In this document: piece after piece, positions 11,192 through 23,949 of the stretch
Layout of the letters: each line of letters opens with the position of its first letter
Numbering within the stretch: the stretch's first letter is position 1
From: Rosa chinensis
Lineage: Eukaryota; Streptophyta; Magnoliopsida; Rosales; Rosaceae
Reading direction: 5' to 3'
DNA length: 64,000 nt
NCBI RefSeq assembly: GCF_002994745.2
Contig: NC_037089.1
Location: forward strand, 86,886,347 to 86,950,346
Made by a program: the position numbers and the translations under genes
Notes under the pieces: model-generated
Seen by the model: the letters and a program-made list of their open reading frames with translations, nothing else
What the model was told of the DNA's origin: nothing
Database searches by the model: none

Positions 11192-11884
11192 TTCATTAGT
11201 AATAGCCTCCCACAAAATTTACAATTCATATGGATACAACTGTTTTTCTTCTTCTTCTTCTTTTTTCTTCATATTTTCTAAGGAATAACTCGTTAGTAAC
11301 GGCATGCATCTTATGAAAAATAAAATAAATCTGACAAATCATTGCCGACAAATTGTTCTCGGCAGTAGTCTCTCCAACAAAAACAAAAGTTGGCACGCCT
11401 TTGGACAAGGAGATCCACCTGGGGAAGGCCTCTCATAAAAAGGAAGGCAAGTTCTGTTTTGAATGGATGAAATTCTGTGTGCAGTCCTACAAAATTTTTG
11501 AAGAATTAGTAAGAATAGCATTATATGTGGATTGAAAAGCGAATGCAGATAAACAACTACAATTGAATTAACCACAGTTTTGCTGCAATTAAACACGTAC
11601 TATGCCTTGATTTTTACATTAGTTAGATGTTGGAGCACAATAATTAACAGTTTAATGCTAAGAAATTAGCTGATCATTAAGGAAGAATCCCAGGGATCAT
11701 TATGGATTTTTTCCCATACCGAATCAAACCCAAGGAGGCAGGGTTGCTAAGTTGGTACGATACATGGTAACGGCCCGGAGGCTCCGTTACCGAACCGAGC
11801 CCAGCCCGTGATTCAATGTTCTATCTAAAATAATATCTAACATATCCATTAAAACTGTAATTTGGAGGGATGCCTCCCTTTCGA

Positions 11885-12080
11885 CCAACTTCAGATGCTC
11901 ATTGCGGCCGAACCTTTTGGGCTTCTAAAGCACTTTGATCAGAATTCTAAAACAAGTTTAGATGCCCATTGCGATCGCACCTTTTGGGCTTCTTATGCAT
12001 AATGGACTCGCTCAGTCCATGGGATGTTTTTCGGCCGACACTTTGATCAGCAATAGAATTCTAAAACAAGTGCATGCTTG
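11885..12080. repeat. imperfect tandem repeat upstream of the DUF1517 gene
   Basis: Two diverged copies share TAGATGC-CATTGCG, CACCTTTTGGGCTTCT, CACTTTGATCAG and AGAATTCTAAAACAAGT blocks. They lie within about 300 bases upstream of the ATG at 12194, so they form part of its promoter region. Confidence 0.6.
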
Positions 12081-12193
12081 TTCTCATATATATCGTTTGT
12101 CGCCCCACTACAAATCTAGACAGAGCTTCCACTCTCCTTTCAATTGCTTCCCCTCTCCTTTCAATTCAAAGCTCCATACTCGATACAACCTTC

Positions 12194-14145
12194 ATGGCAA
12201 CAGCTGCGCTGCTCATTGAAGCCAACCCATTAATGAAATTGAAGCAAAACACCCTATTACGCACTTTTCGTCCTCTTCCATCAAAACCAATCGCATTAAC
12301 GTTTAGCAATCAACGTTGCTTTGCTCCTAGAATATTTAAGAACCCTAAACCTCGATGTTTCTTGCCCGCCGACTCTAAATGTCATCCCTCTCATTCTCAG
12401 TCCCTCAATGTTCTTAAAGATAATCGGCCAGCGGCAGCAAACCCTAATTTCACAGTCGCCGTTAATAAGGTATGGGAAAAGTGTCACAGGGCATTGAGGG
12501 AACCAGCAATGGCTGCCGTGCTGTTTGGTTTGTTAGTCATGTGCAACCCCAACTCAGCAGCGTTGGCTGCTCCGGTGGGTCGGGTCGGTGGAAGCTTGAC
12601 ACTCACGCGTACGACGTTGCACCATCCATCTAAATATTCTTCGACCACAATCACAACGTCCGACCACTACGATGATCCGATCTGGGAAATTGCATTCTAT
12701 TTTTTCTTTGATTTATACTGTCTCTGGGGATTGTTTGCGTTGCTTTCGCCTTACCCCAAGTTTTACACGGCTGCTTTGTTTATTTTCGGGACAGTTTTCA
12801 CCGCTATTTGGGTTCACTCTCTAGGTCAAACAAGTGTTGTCAAGCTCCAGCTTCAGGTATATGAGAACGTATATTTATGCCAAAAAAAAAAAAAATTGTA
12901 TATGTATGTACAATATTGTCTTCTATTACTATTGATTAGTTAATCTGTTTATATGGATTATGGACTTATGCATTTGAGTGATATATACAAGGTTACTTTA
13001 TCGAACACGGGACGAGCAGTGCAAACGGATCTTAATCGGATCGCTGAAACTGCAGATACCTCTACACGTACGGGTTTGAGGTATGTTTTGAGAGGTGAGT
13101 TAAATGAAAAAGGCCTTATTTTTGGTGATAACAATATTTTCCTTTTAGGTCATCTGATTTCATTTTCACCAAATCTTTTGGTTATAGATACAGCGGTAGC
13201 TCTATTTCGGCAACCTGATTATTGCATTTCCGGTTACTCATGTGTGAGTATAATGCCATTGATCCTCTAAATAATGATCTTTAAATTTCTATTTGAATTT
13301 AATTTAACTAAAATTTACATATGATTTCCATTGGATCCCATTTTTGTCGATATATCTGTCCACATTTCTGTACTTTTGGATGGTTTTGGTCATCGGTTAT
13401 TAGGTTACATATATTGTCACTGCATATTGCATATAATTGGATTGGTTTTGGCTGAAGTGTGTCTATAGACATATATATGTAGATCAAGTTAAAACAGAAA
13501 CTATGTACGTATACGTTGCTAGCTACAACTGCTAACTTGTGTATATGTCAGAAATCAGTGTTAAGGAGCTAAGTTAAGCTTCTTATATCAATGCTTAATT
13601 GTAGGTGGGTGTATCAAAGTTCACTAGAGCGGCTGCACAGCAATGCTTTGATAAAATTGTGTTCAGAGAGAGGGTTAGATATGACGAAGAGACCATTGTC
13701 AATGTGGACAATATAAAAACTCAAAGCACAACAAGTCAGAGATCAACTAATGAATCTCACAATGACAATGTAGAGGTAAACACTTTGAACTTGAGATCTC
13801 GGTTGAATGTCATTGCGAGAATATTTTTTAGATAGGAAAAAAGGTTAACTTGTTTTTGCTTTTACTTGCTGCTGATAGGTTACAATTTTACTTGCTGTTG
13901 ATGGAAAGTCTAAGCTGCCCACTATCATTGACAGCAGTGATTTGAAGAAAGTGATGGAAGAGCTTGCATCCATTGATCCCAACAGACTACTTTTAGTAAG
14001 AATAAAAATTTCTACTAGTAGCTACTAACTTTCAAATTTTGTTTTTCTTTCTTCTTGAGATAAGTATTTATATTTCATGTTCTTTCTGCAGGGAGTAGAG
14101 GTACTGTGGACTCCTCAGTTCTCTTCACATGCGGCAAGCAAATAA
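12194..14145 (+). CDS. DUF1517 family chloroplast membrane protein
   Basis: Six exons (12194-12856, 12992-13094, 13188-13243, 13605-13775, 13879-13995, 14092-14145) all end at GT and begin after AG, keep frame and give 387 residues. Residues 1 to about 60 are rich in Ser, Arg and Lys with few acids, like a plastid transit peptide. A hydrophobic Ala-rich segment (about 104-127, ending SAALAAP) could be a thylakoid signal or membrane helix, and residues 166-210 contain two hydrophobic spans. The DUF1517 core follows: DLNRIAETADTST, ALFRQPDYCISGY, YDEETIVNVDNIKTQST and LLAVDGKSKLP, ending VEVLWTPQ. Relatives include Arabidopsis FLAP1, tied to photosynthetic acclimation in fluctuating light; whether this gene is that ortholog is not shown. 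No lesions were seen. Confidence 0.9.
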
Positions 14146-15100
14146 ATTTAATCAACTGATTCTCTGGTGCCCATTTTCCGAAGGCATGTTGATGTCATTG
14201 CAGCCCGACTCCCAAATTGGCAAGCAGCAAATCCAGGAAGTGTCAAGCTGTTCGCAGTGGCGGTTCTGCTTAATTGAGTGGCAATTAGACCTGCGAATTG
14301 AAGAGTTCCTGACTTTCTTGTTATTTCGTATTATGAGAAAATTTTGTTTCTTACTATATAGTTTGAGATGTTATGCAGACAATTATTTGACCAACTTGTG
14401 TGCTGTTAATTCCAGATTATCTTTAGTTTGGATCTTTGATGGTTTGCTTGAGGAATACCTTAAATCCGATGCTAGAAAACCTACGTGATACCATGATAGA
14501 ATGGGCAGATGGTCATATTTTGGCTAATATTATTGTTAAATGGTTACCTTAACACTATCTGGTTTATTGCTTAGACCCCAAAACCAGACTTTTGTTACCG
14601 GGTTTAGCCTTTGTGACTGTTGCTCATCTGGAAAACATTAATACCTGAGTGGTTCTAGTAGTGTTTTGATGGCAGTTTTGTGCAAACCTAATCGATATTG
14701 GCTAGCTAGGTGAAGGAGGATAAGGCCTTCCTTATAAATTGGCTCGATGTCATCTTTCTGCTACTCTCGAGTTACTATGTTTTGATGGCTTCGCAATACC
14801 CTCTCATTGAAGGTCGTTGTAACCTTACAATACCCTCATTGAGATCGTATTACCTTTTTTTAGGAGAAAGGGTATTATGAATATTTCTCAGAACAAATGA
14901 TAATGATAAAAATGACACGCATACAATTGTCTTAAAATGGTAAAATGAGTTTTCAAAATATTAATATTAGTCCTCAAAGTGATAACATGAGTCATTGAAA
15001 TGGTAAATTTTCTTAGTTACCACATGAGTCCTCAAGTGGGAAAACGAGTCTTCAAAGTGGTGAAATGAGTCTTCAAAATGATAAAAATAGTTGATATATG
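14146..15100. other. 3' flank of the DUF1517 gene
   Basis: This probably begins with the 3' UTR. From about 14930 to 15085 the phrase (A)TGAGTC(T/C)TCAAA recurs several times as a loose degenerate repeat. No gene is recognised. Confidence 0.4.
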
Positions 15101-15639
15101 AGAAATATTAACGTACCATCACCTTACCCTAAATGTAGACCCTTGATTTCAAATCGAAACTGATATCAAAATTTGAATCCTTGCTTTTTGGTGAGTTTTG
15201 GTCTGCTATTAAACATAATACTAAAATTTGCTTTAACTCTAAGACCAAAGCCTTTACCAAAGTTTTCTTAGGCCGCCAGCCGATCTGTGATATCAGACAT
15301 TCTACTGGCTGAACCGGGCTTGAAATCCCTAAACTAAGCCCGGCCGTCAACACCAACATGCCAAGACTAGATGTGGGTTGAGCCGGGCCGAGTGATCTGC
15401 AGGCCGAATGATGACCCCCTCATTAAGGGTTGTACGTATCACATGACACAAACTAACACGATCCCAGTCTAGACTTACACTGTTATTGATTGACTTACCC
15501 ATATTTTTCACAATGGCCCAAGGTACTTGGTGCAACTAGCCCAACCCAATGGTAATGGATCTTTCCTCTTTCGCCCAAATACCCTTACAGAAACCAAGGA
15601 CTAAAAAATATATATTTTCGCCGATAATTTGGAAAAAAG

Positions 15640-15725
15640 AGGGCAGACGAGCTTGGGATTCGAACCTTGGTTGTGTAGGGAGAATACGAACATCGCAACC
15701 AATGCTACTGGAAGAAGACTTCATC
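15640..15725 (-). repeat. possible tRNA-derived SINE relic
   Basis: On the minus strand a B-box-like GGTTCGAATCC follows, at tRNA-like spacing, a loose A-box (TAGCATTGGTTG). No tail or target duplication was identified, so this is a weak call. Confidence 0.3.
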
Positions 15726-16231
15726 AATTACCAGTATCATTTTATATATATCCTTCTTCATTAATCTCCTCTGTTTTTATAATCTTTTTTTTCAATAGTT
15801 TGTTTTATTATGTTACTAATCAAAATTATTATTTTAGATACTTTGTATCCTAACAAACTATATTGGAGGCGTTATTTTTATTCCTCGGGCTTCTACTTTT
15901 CTTTGTTTGGGCTTAATCCTAGAAGGTGGGTGTGCTAGGAGATTACTAGTTTAGTTTACTCTGTTTAGGGGTGGTTTTGTAGTAGTTTCTAAGGAACGGT
16001 TCTTTCTGTCGCCCCCATAGGAGGGGATCGTTTTTGTACTGCTTGCTAAGCTGCATAATGGAATATGGATGACCTCTTCGACTAAAAAAAAAACTATAAT
16101 GATATGTATTATATTTTGTATTAAGATTATAAATATTCACTAAAGTTAAATTTCAATAAATGTATGTGACTCAATGTATATTTATTCACTTTAAATTATA
16201 CTAATTTATTATGTAATAATATTTGCCTAAT

Positions 16232-16256
16232 ATATATATATATATATATATATATA
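16232..16256. repeat. (TA)n microsatellite
   Basis: About twelve TA dinucleotides in AT-rich sequence upstream of the ATP12-like gene. Confidence 0.9.
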
Positions 16257-16519
16257 GATTTGAAATAGAGTAGATTATTGATCAACTGGACAAATTCTAA
16301 AGTTTAATTTAAATTTTTTATGTTTTTCTCCGAGTTTCTATAGATTTTGTCGAAATTTTATCGATATCGATATTTTTTCAAAATTTCTTCTGAAATTTCT
16401 ATTTTTTGAATGGTCAATATTTCTTGGATGATCTCGATATTTTAGTCATCGACTGAAACTGAAGCCCTCACTCCTGCAACAAAAGCACTTCTAAGCCCAA
16501 ATTGAAATCAAAATCCCAA

Positions 16520-18493
16520 ATGGCCAATTTCCTGATGGACAGAATCCTAAAATCAATCCCAAACCTCAACCTAATCACCACCGCCCTATCCTCTGGCTCC
16601 GCCGCAGCCGCCGCCGAGCAACCCCAATCTGACGGTGGCGAGTCTTCGTCCTCCTCCTCCTTCACCTTCTCATCCGAAGGCCAAGACAGCATACACAACA
16701 TCACGGCGTCGTCGTGGGTGACGATGCCGATGTCGTTCATGACGGGGTCGGTGGTGGGGAAGAGGTTCTACAATCAAGTGACGACGAGGAAGGCCGACGA
16801 CGGGAATGGATGGTCGGTGATGCTTGATTATCGGACGCTCAAGACTCCATCAAAGAGACCCTTAAAGCTTCCGACTTTGGGGTTAGCTAAGGCCATTGCT
16901 GCTGAGTGGGAATACCAGGTGTGTGTTTTCATCTCTTGGAAGCTTTTAGCTCAACTGGGTTTCATTCAAAATTGGAAATTGAGTACTTCGAAGTTAGTGT
17001 AGAAACTTAGCTGAAATGCTTAGTGTTTAGCTTCTTAGTTATGGTAAGATCATTGCTCAAATGGATTGCACTCAAAATTGGAAATTGTTTTCTCCAAGTA
17101 GAATTATAAGTATGTGATAGCTTAGTTCAAATGGGTTTAGCTTTATAGTCTAAATATGCCTTTTTCGCATTAGTACCAGCTCAGTTCAAATCCGAACTCT
17201 TAAAGTTGAATTGTAACAGTAGTAGGTTCCTTCGGAAAATTGAACTTACTGTTTTGGAATCACTGTTCATCAAATGGCTTTTATTTGAGATTGTGTATTG
17301 GAATTGTTTGAAGCATTTGCATGTTATTGGGAACTTGACGGCTTAGCTAAAAATTTTAGCAAACAGATGGGATTAGGCCCTTCACGATGCCTTTCATGAA
17401 GCTTGCTCAGTTGCTTGTACTGCACTGGAAAGAGTTCCTATCACACGGCATAAGGTTATAGAATACTTGATAAATAGATTCAATCAAGATTTAGTCTTTT
17501 GTCGCGCGCCAGATGACAATGAGCTGACAAGCGGCATCCATGGTATGTTGCCTCTTCTCAGGTCTGTGTCACCTGTTCTGTTGAGTCTTCATCTGTGTCA
17601 TATTTTATTTACTTATTATATTTAAGGAATACTAAAGTATCACTATCTAAAATCTGCTTCATTTCTTGTACAGTGGACGTGCTGCAGAGTAAATGTTCTA
17701 GCTACAAAAGCCCCTTTATGATCACTGGTCATATCCATCTTAAAACTCACCAGTGTAGCTTGAATCAATTGCTATGATATCTACTTCAAAAAAATTCTAG
17801 AAGGTATTTGTGGTTAAGATAAACTGATTGTACTGGCTTCGAAGGTTAGGCCATCACTGTTTTCACATAAGGCAGCTTTCACATATGATCTTCTAAGTCT
17901 GCACATAGATCTTCTTCTTAGTTTTAAGACAGTCGTATGTCCATTGCAACTTATAGTGCCTCATTCTTTTTTTGTAGAACGGCAAGTGGAAAAGATTGAT
18001 CCATTACCTGATTTGCTGGAGTCCGAATTTGGCTTTAAGCCTGTTGTTTACTCCTGCTTTTTTGGTGGAAAGCATGAGGATGGACTTCTAAAAGCTGTAG
18101 AAACCCTACTGAAGAAAACAGATGAGTGTGAATTGGCAGCAATTGATGCTATTGCAGGAGCAGCACACTCCCTAACAATTGCTCTTGGATTATTTCGTGG
18201 GAAACTGCAGATTAAAGAAGCAATTGAGTTGATTAGACTTGAAGAAGATTTTCAGGTTGCTATTGATCTTTATCTCTCTATAACACTCAAACATGTAGTA
18301 TCCTTGGATATCCATCTGAATCAAATTTTTGCTGACTTAATGGATTCCTTGCAAAGTATTAAAAGCATCTTTTCTGATTTTGCAGGGAGACAAGTGGGGT
18401 ATGGTTGAAGGCGGTCATGATGTAGATATTGCTGATCTCAAAGTACAGATCACATCAGCTGCTGTATTCCTAGGTCTTTCAAGGAGGGTTTAA
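16520..18493 (+). pseudogene. ATP12: ATP12-like F1-ATPase assembly chaperone, frameshifted
   Basis: Four exons (16520-16918, 17360-17542, 17978-18255, 18386-18493) carry the full ATP12 family sequence: GKRFYNQVTTR, WSVMLDYRTLKTPSK, AAEWEYQ, DGIRPFTMPFMKLA, then LIRLEEDFQ and WGMVEGGHDVDIADL. ATP12 is a mitochondrial matrix chaperone that holds the alpha subunit during F1 assembly. Splice sites and phases agree except in exon 2, where eight extra bases (CAGTTGCT, about 17409-17416) follow the KLA codons and shift the frame to an early stop. Without them the gene would encode 319 residues. Start is placed at MANFL; an in-frame Met lies 18 bases upstream. Either this copy died recently or the insertion is an assembly error, since the rest looks under constraint. 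Relics of the same gene lie at 29344, 34013, 38075 and 40290. Confidence 0.8.
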
Positions 18494-18499
18494 TCTTTA

Positions 18500-19180
18500 T
18501 ACATCTTTTCTCCAGTTTTTGTTCTTACTCTTCCAAGAGCTAACCTCCTAGTGTGTTTTCATTTACAATGTTTGCGTTATTATAGATCTATAGAAGTTAC
18601 AATACCAAGATGCCCAGTATTTTTGTGGAAATCCTGTTATTTATGAGATCAGATTGAATCAATGATGTAATAATCAACCCTGGTATATCAGTGCAATAAA
18701 ATTTATCTTTTGCTTATACAATATGAGGTGTAAAAGATAGTTTGGAGTTGAAATTAAGCCTCGGGTTTAATATATATAGTAGGTAGAACCCGATATGTCC
18801 GGACCATTCCGTGTTGGCGACCCTCTCTCTTCATTGTTTTGAGCTATATGTGAGCTGAAAGTTGATTTTGTGATGTAAAGAGGTGGATGCGCCTCTTGTT
18901 ATATAGTAATGCTTTTGGCTTTGCAAGCTTGGTGAGCACGGCGTTAGGTAGTTTCTAATTCGTGCGGAACAGGCACAAGCAAATAATGATTGACAACTCC
19001 TTTAGATAAACCAAACGATTCCTTTCCATTTCTTTTTTATGTCAACGTTTTGGCAATTGCCTTTAATAGTTTCCTCTGGATGAAACTTGTTTCAAAAATT
19101 TGATATAATTCCCACCTGGTTTTACAAAGTAAATCCAGTTTTAGGTCAACACGTTTTGAGGTGGGGAAAAAGAAATCATT
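18500..19180. other. ATP12 3' flank and intergenic
   Basis: AT-rich sequence with no coding frame of note between ATP12 and the tRNA gene. Confidence 0.4.
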
Positions 19181-19186
19181 AAAAAG

Positions 19187-19258
19187 TTCCATTGCCGGGA
19201 ATCGAACCCGGGTCTCCTGGGTGAAAGCCAGATATCCTAACCGCTGGACGACAATGGA
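19187..19258 (-). tRNA. tRNA-Glu (anticodon TTC)
   Basis: The 72-base minus-strand sequence folds as a tRNA. The acceptor stem is TCCATTG with CAATGGA (seven pairs), the D region reads AGCGGTTAGGA, the anticodon loop CTTTCAC gives UUC (Glu), and the T arm is CCGGGTTCGATTCCCGG. No intron is present. A TTTTT run at 19181-19185 on the transcribed side, just past the 3' end, fits RNA polymerase III termination. The gene lies between the ends of ATP12 and the cystinosin-like gene. Confidence 0.95.
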
Positions 19259-19868
19259 TTTGTTCCTGCTGGCAGCCTGCATAACAACTATACCAGAGTA
19301 TTCGCATGTTCCGACTTCTAAAAATCATGAAAAAAATTCAAGTCAATAATTTTGAGTTCAATCAATTCAAAAGTTGCTTAAGATTCAAAATTTCAAAATG
19401 AGAAGATTTTGAGGTAAAAATAGAAACATGCCAGTTTGGCCAAAAAAAAAAAAGTGTGCTATACTCCCACAATTTTGGTGAAAAATCATGTTCTTGAAGA
19501 GTTTTTTAATTTTATTTTATTATTATTATTATTAAGAAAGAGAAAGTCTAGATTCCAAGCCTACAGTTATAAGCAACCCCTTGTGACAAAAAGAAAAATG
19601 ATATCCTTTGCTAGCGTTCCATGAATTCGCGAGACTTTAGTCACGTACAAATATTGCAATTGCTTTGGAATAATAGTTCTGCATGACTTTCATTACTCTC
19701 AATCCAAATAAGCGTTTCTGTACAGAAAGTAAAACAACATCCTCTGGCCAAAGTACAAGAACATATACATATACGGATATACCTACGTAGTTGACCAATT
19801 CCTATCCTACATAAATGATGTATGCTAATATCAGTACATGTATCTTATGTATTGAGCAACCAGAGGCT

Positions 19869-22140
19869 TCATAAATTTTCAGATACTGGGTCATCAGACG
19901 ACTTAACGAGTGGCTCCGCGCTCTCCTCCTTGCTTATTTTAGAAGAGATTGTTGCTCCCTTGGCAGGATACAGTACGAAATGCTGACCCATGAAGAGAAG
20001 GTCAAAGAAGATTGATATCTGAAAGTATAGAAACCAAAATGTATAAGCATTGATCACCAGAGCTAGTTGACTAACTCAAGTTGAGACAGCAGCATACAAT
20101 AAGAAATTTTGGGGTTTAGTGATGAATTCATACCAAAGACAGCAATGTCTTCCCCATATTTCCATAAAAGTTCACCCAAGAACCTGGAAAAGGGGCACAA
20201 GTTAAAAACAGATTAAGCATAAAGAATATGATCAAATTGCAATTCTCATTTGGTTGAGGAAGAGACCGCAAACCTTGATCTATGGACTGCACACCCATTT
20301 GTGCATAATTTGCCACCCCTCCAGAAAAGTCGAGTAAAATGTTGCCAATGCTAAACCCAACTGTACTCTTCCGCGTGAAGTTGAAGATTGCCTGGATTGC
20401 GAAATTATTTGTTAATAGAGACATTCTGTGAACATATACAGGTTCGTTCGGCAGTAACAATAACTCTATTCAAAAACACCCACTGGATACAGTTTTGTAA
20501 CGGTCAGAATGCAAAGATTGCTTTAGAGTTAGTAGGTCAATGAATTGAGAACAGCAACATGAACAATGAAAGGAGAGTCAATACTGACCTGAGGAATATA
20601 TTTGATGGCTGTCATAAAAACTTGAATTGAGCTGCAAACGTACATAAGTCGATTGATGTTAGAAAGGGAACATATCATAGATACAATTTCTAGAGCTGAT
20701 TGTGACCACACCAACAAACAAAAGAAAGTTGTCTACTCTTTAACAAGTGAACTTCATGTACAGTAAGCAGAAACAGGAAGGAACATAAAAAGGGAAATTA
20801 TTCTCAAAGCATAAGCATATGAGAGAAATTCTAATTTGTAAAAAGAGGAGCCAACTGAAAATGCCCTAAAGCATTGATGAGAAGTCCACCTTTATTAATA
20901 AGCCTTCTATACTCAAAGTAGCACCAAACTTCCTGGTAAAACGAGCATAATTCAAGGCATATTCTAGATAGATCCTAGTGAACATGTGGAGCTATTTAGG
21001 TAGAGGTAGTTAAGAATTCACAATAACAGGTCTTGATGTGGAAAAGAACCAAGAGGTTTTTATATACATGGTCACAGCACTTCTAATGAAAATCATGAAC
21101 AAAAATTACGTGCCAAAGCATGAATATAAACATCTCACTTGAAAATGGAAATGAGCCAGAGCCAAGAATGGGTTGGCAAAGCTACGAAGAAACAAACTGC
21201 AGCACCTAACCAAACGGCAGCAACAATTCCAATGGAAATCCTGGACACCTTCTGACTTCCACGCTACATAAACCAGTCAACAAAAGGTCATGTAAAACTA
21301 GCACCAAGATAGTCCATCGCTAACAACAAATTATCAACTCAGCAAAGTACATCATTGACACTTACTTCGTATATCACAACCTGGAACAAGGTAATTGCTG
21401 TCAGCAAAATAGCATGAATAGAAAACGCAACATCATTCGCTGCACCGGTATCATCTGCATTCTTCCCACATACAAAAGCAATGAGTACTTCTAGTTCTAA
21501 GACATCTCCTACATTCCAAAACAAGTTTCACCATTTAGATTCCCAATTCCACAAGCTGGGATTTGTGTTCTTACATCACTATTATCAACAAACTATGTTT
21601 CCTCTTAGACTAGTTCCATCAAGTTCATACCTTCCAACAACAATTAAACCTTAAACTAAGAAAACAACTACTAACCAGTAACCAACCAAAACATTCTGTA
21701 ATAATGTAAATTTCGACACGAAAGATCAAAGCTTTAGCTACCATTGATCATGAAAACCAAGGTTAACAAACCTCTCCGAGTCCATATTTCTCCAAGTACT
21801 GTTTTTGAACGGCGGAGCTGAAGTAGAGAGTGGCGTTGTAAATGAGATACGACGAATGCTTGGTCAAATTCAGTAGCACGAAATCGAAGTTCAACCCAAT
21901 AACACTGAAACCCAGAAAACAAAACCAATCAGAATCGTTAAAGATTGAATCTTGGAATCGAATTGAGGTAAAAATAGATGTGGGTGAAATTTTGAAGAAG
22001 AAAATGAATGAAAGTTTTTACCTTTTTCTGCGAAAATTTAAGATGACTTGTGGGTAAAAGCTGATGGACCATGAAATGAAGGCCAACCAACCCAGAACTT
22101 GGTATGTGATTTCGAGTGGGACTGAATTCCAAGACGCCAT
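19869..22140 (-). pseudogene. cystinosin-like PQ-loop transporter, one-base frameshift
   Basis: Eight minus exons: 22022-22140, 21772-21904, 21366-21454, 21139-21263, 20589-20631, 20274-20391, 20134-20183 and 19869-20018. Together they would give 275 residues matching plant cystinosin homologs along their length. PQ-loop motifs appear in [11 protein letters not shown] and IKYIPQAIFNF, and the conserved NLTKHSSYLIYN, THSWLWLISIF and GNILLDFSGG segments are present. Cystinosins export cystine from lysosome or vacuole with protons. All splice sites are canonical, but exon 3 has 89 bases instead of 90: after ATGATACCGGTG one base is missing before the AAND codons. Copies 2 and 3 keep the 90-base exon. 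This is the only lesion, so a sequencing error is as likely as true loss. Copy 2 lies about 530 bases beyond its start. Confidence 0.85.
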
Positions 22141-22149
22141 TTTTGATTT

Positions 22150-22660
22150 CTCTCTGCAAATTTGGAATTCCCACTCTGCCGGAATGAGAGGTTGAATAAA
22201 GAAGAATTGGTGTTTGGGGTGGTTATTTTCTTTGTTTGACTCTCAGGTGGGCCCCAGTTGGTGACGTGTCCGGGCTGTGTCCGGGCGTCTTTTCCTTGAA
22301 GTTTTGGCTTTGTTGGTTTGTAATTTTGCATGGGTAGAGGTGATGGCCAGTTCAGCAGTTGGCAGATCCAGGGTTTTGTGAATGAGGCCGTTTTCATGGC
22401 TTACATTCATTGAGTTCCTTATAAAAGGCTTATTTTTTCAGATGGATAATGGATACGAAGGTTTTATTTAGTCATGGTTTTTAACTTACAGGGCGCCAAT
22501 GGCATCATCCTATATATCATCAAACAATTTACCATGCACGACTTGACATAGTACTATATATAGACTATAGTTTCTATGTCAAGTCGGGATTATATATCTA
22601 GGAAACTAACGTATATAGCCTCTCAATGACACCGTCATGAACTATATATTTAAGGGAGAG
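22150..22660. other. spacer between cystinosin copies with a small inverted repeat
   Basis: This is the promoter side of copy 1. An inverted repeat CGACTTGACATA (22539-22550) / TATGTCAAGTCG (22575-22586) spans an AT-rich loop. No gene is seen. Confidence 0.5.
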
Positions 22661-22673
22661 TACTAAACCTGGG

Positions 22674-23878
22674 GAGTATATTTGATGACTGTCATAAAAA
22701 CTTGAATTGAGCTGCAGCATAATCAAATTAACTGAAGTTAGAAAGGGATTCCATACAAACCAATCTTATGATACATTTATTCAATTAATTCCATGCTCCT
22801 AGATCATGATCGTGTAACTCTGCAGCAAAAACTAAATTTTGTCATAATTGCCACTGACAGTACTAAAATGATACTGCAAATGCACAAAAATGAAAGGTAA
22901 CTGTATCTTATATATATACTTGAAGATTGAGATGAGCCAAAGCCAAGAATGAGTTGGCAGACCAAGAACCAAACTGCAGCAAATAGCCACACACCAAAGA
23001 CGATTCCAATGGCAATCTTGGATACTTTCTGACTTCCTCGCTGCATACATAAAGCCATATCGATGAACAACATTAAGGTGAGACCAATGTGAAGTTAGCT
23101 TGTGTGACAAAATGATCAGGCTATATATATATATATGATATGGAATATATATCGCATTGAAATTAACTTGGAAAATTAACCAAGGAGACAATTGGAGATG
23201 ATTATATACTTACTTCATAGATTGCAATTTGGAGAAGGATAATTGATGTTACAAAAGCGGCATGAACAGAGAAAGCAACATCATTTGCAGCTACAGGTAT
23301 CATCTGCATCAGTACAAACAAACAAAATGACTTCATCTTTTAATTAATACAAGGTTTTATATGTATGAAAGTGTTTAATTAGTACTAAGATCACCGTTGC
23401 AATATCACGTTGTTCATCTTTTAAACTTACATACTAGGAAGTCGCTCATCTAGCTAATAACCGTTTGCAAAGATTCATTTTCCCCCGTACAGTCTCTTCT
23501 AACAAAGAACTGCTCTCTCTTAGCCGATGATGCACTTCCAGTACATATATACTCATAACACCAGTAAGGTGGCCTAATTTGTTAAAAATGTTCTTAAAAT
23601 TATATGAGTCGTATACATTGAACTATTTATGCTCAAGAATCTAGTGCGTAACAACATTTGCTTGAATAACAATGTCAGCCTGGGAGGTAATAATGTAAAT
23701 AAACGAACATTAAAAGTAGGGCGGGATAAAATAAATTATCAACCTCTCTGAAACCGTACTTTTCAAAGTACTGCTTCTGAACGGCAGAGCTGAAGTAAAG
23801 AGAGGCGTTGTAAATGAGATACGACGAGTGTTTCGTCCAATTCAGCACCACAAAATCGATGCTCAGCGCCACAACCCT
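22674..23878 (-). pseudogene. cystinosin-like partial copy 2 (exons 2-5)
   Basis: Exon 2 (about 23754-23878, VVLNWTKHSSYLIYNASL), exon 3 (about 23219-23308, MIPVAANDVAFSVHA), exon 4 (about 22919-23041, RGSQKVSKIAIGIVFGVW) and exon 5 (about 22676-22718, SIQVFMTVIKY) are recognisable on the minus strand in order. Exon 1 and exons 6-8 are absent. Exon 4 lacks four bases relative to copy 3, shifting the PTHSWLW part out of frame. Introns resemble copy 3 (49.9-50.9 kb) more than copy 1. It is a truncated tandem duplicate and cannot make a transporter. Confidence 0.85.
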
Positions 23879-23949
23879 GATTAGCACCGACGAGTGGGTT
23901 GTAAAATACAATGCAATAGGCTCAACGTATGTCTTGGATTGCGGCCTAA

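Larger units (their letters stand above)
7773..11449. repeat. segmental duplication, copy A (SKIP14 block)
   Basis: This 3.7 kb block matches 53632-57328 in the same orientation. It contains nearly all of SKIP14, its intron, the 5' leader repeats and about 1.2 kb upstream. Homology stops abruptly at both ends, inside the SKIP14 last exon at 7773 and just after 11449. Differences are scattered substitutions, one repeat unit and the MITE at 11059. Confidence 0.95.

Noticed and set aside
13095..13187. Longer frame reading through DUF1517 introns 2
   Set aside because: Good GT-AG sites and family conservation support the intron.
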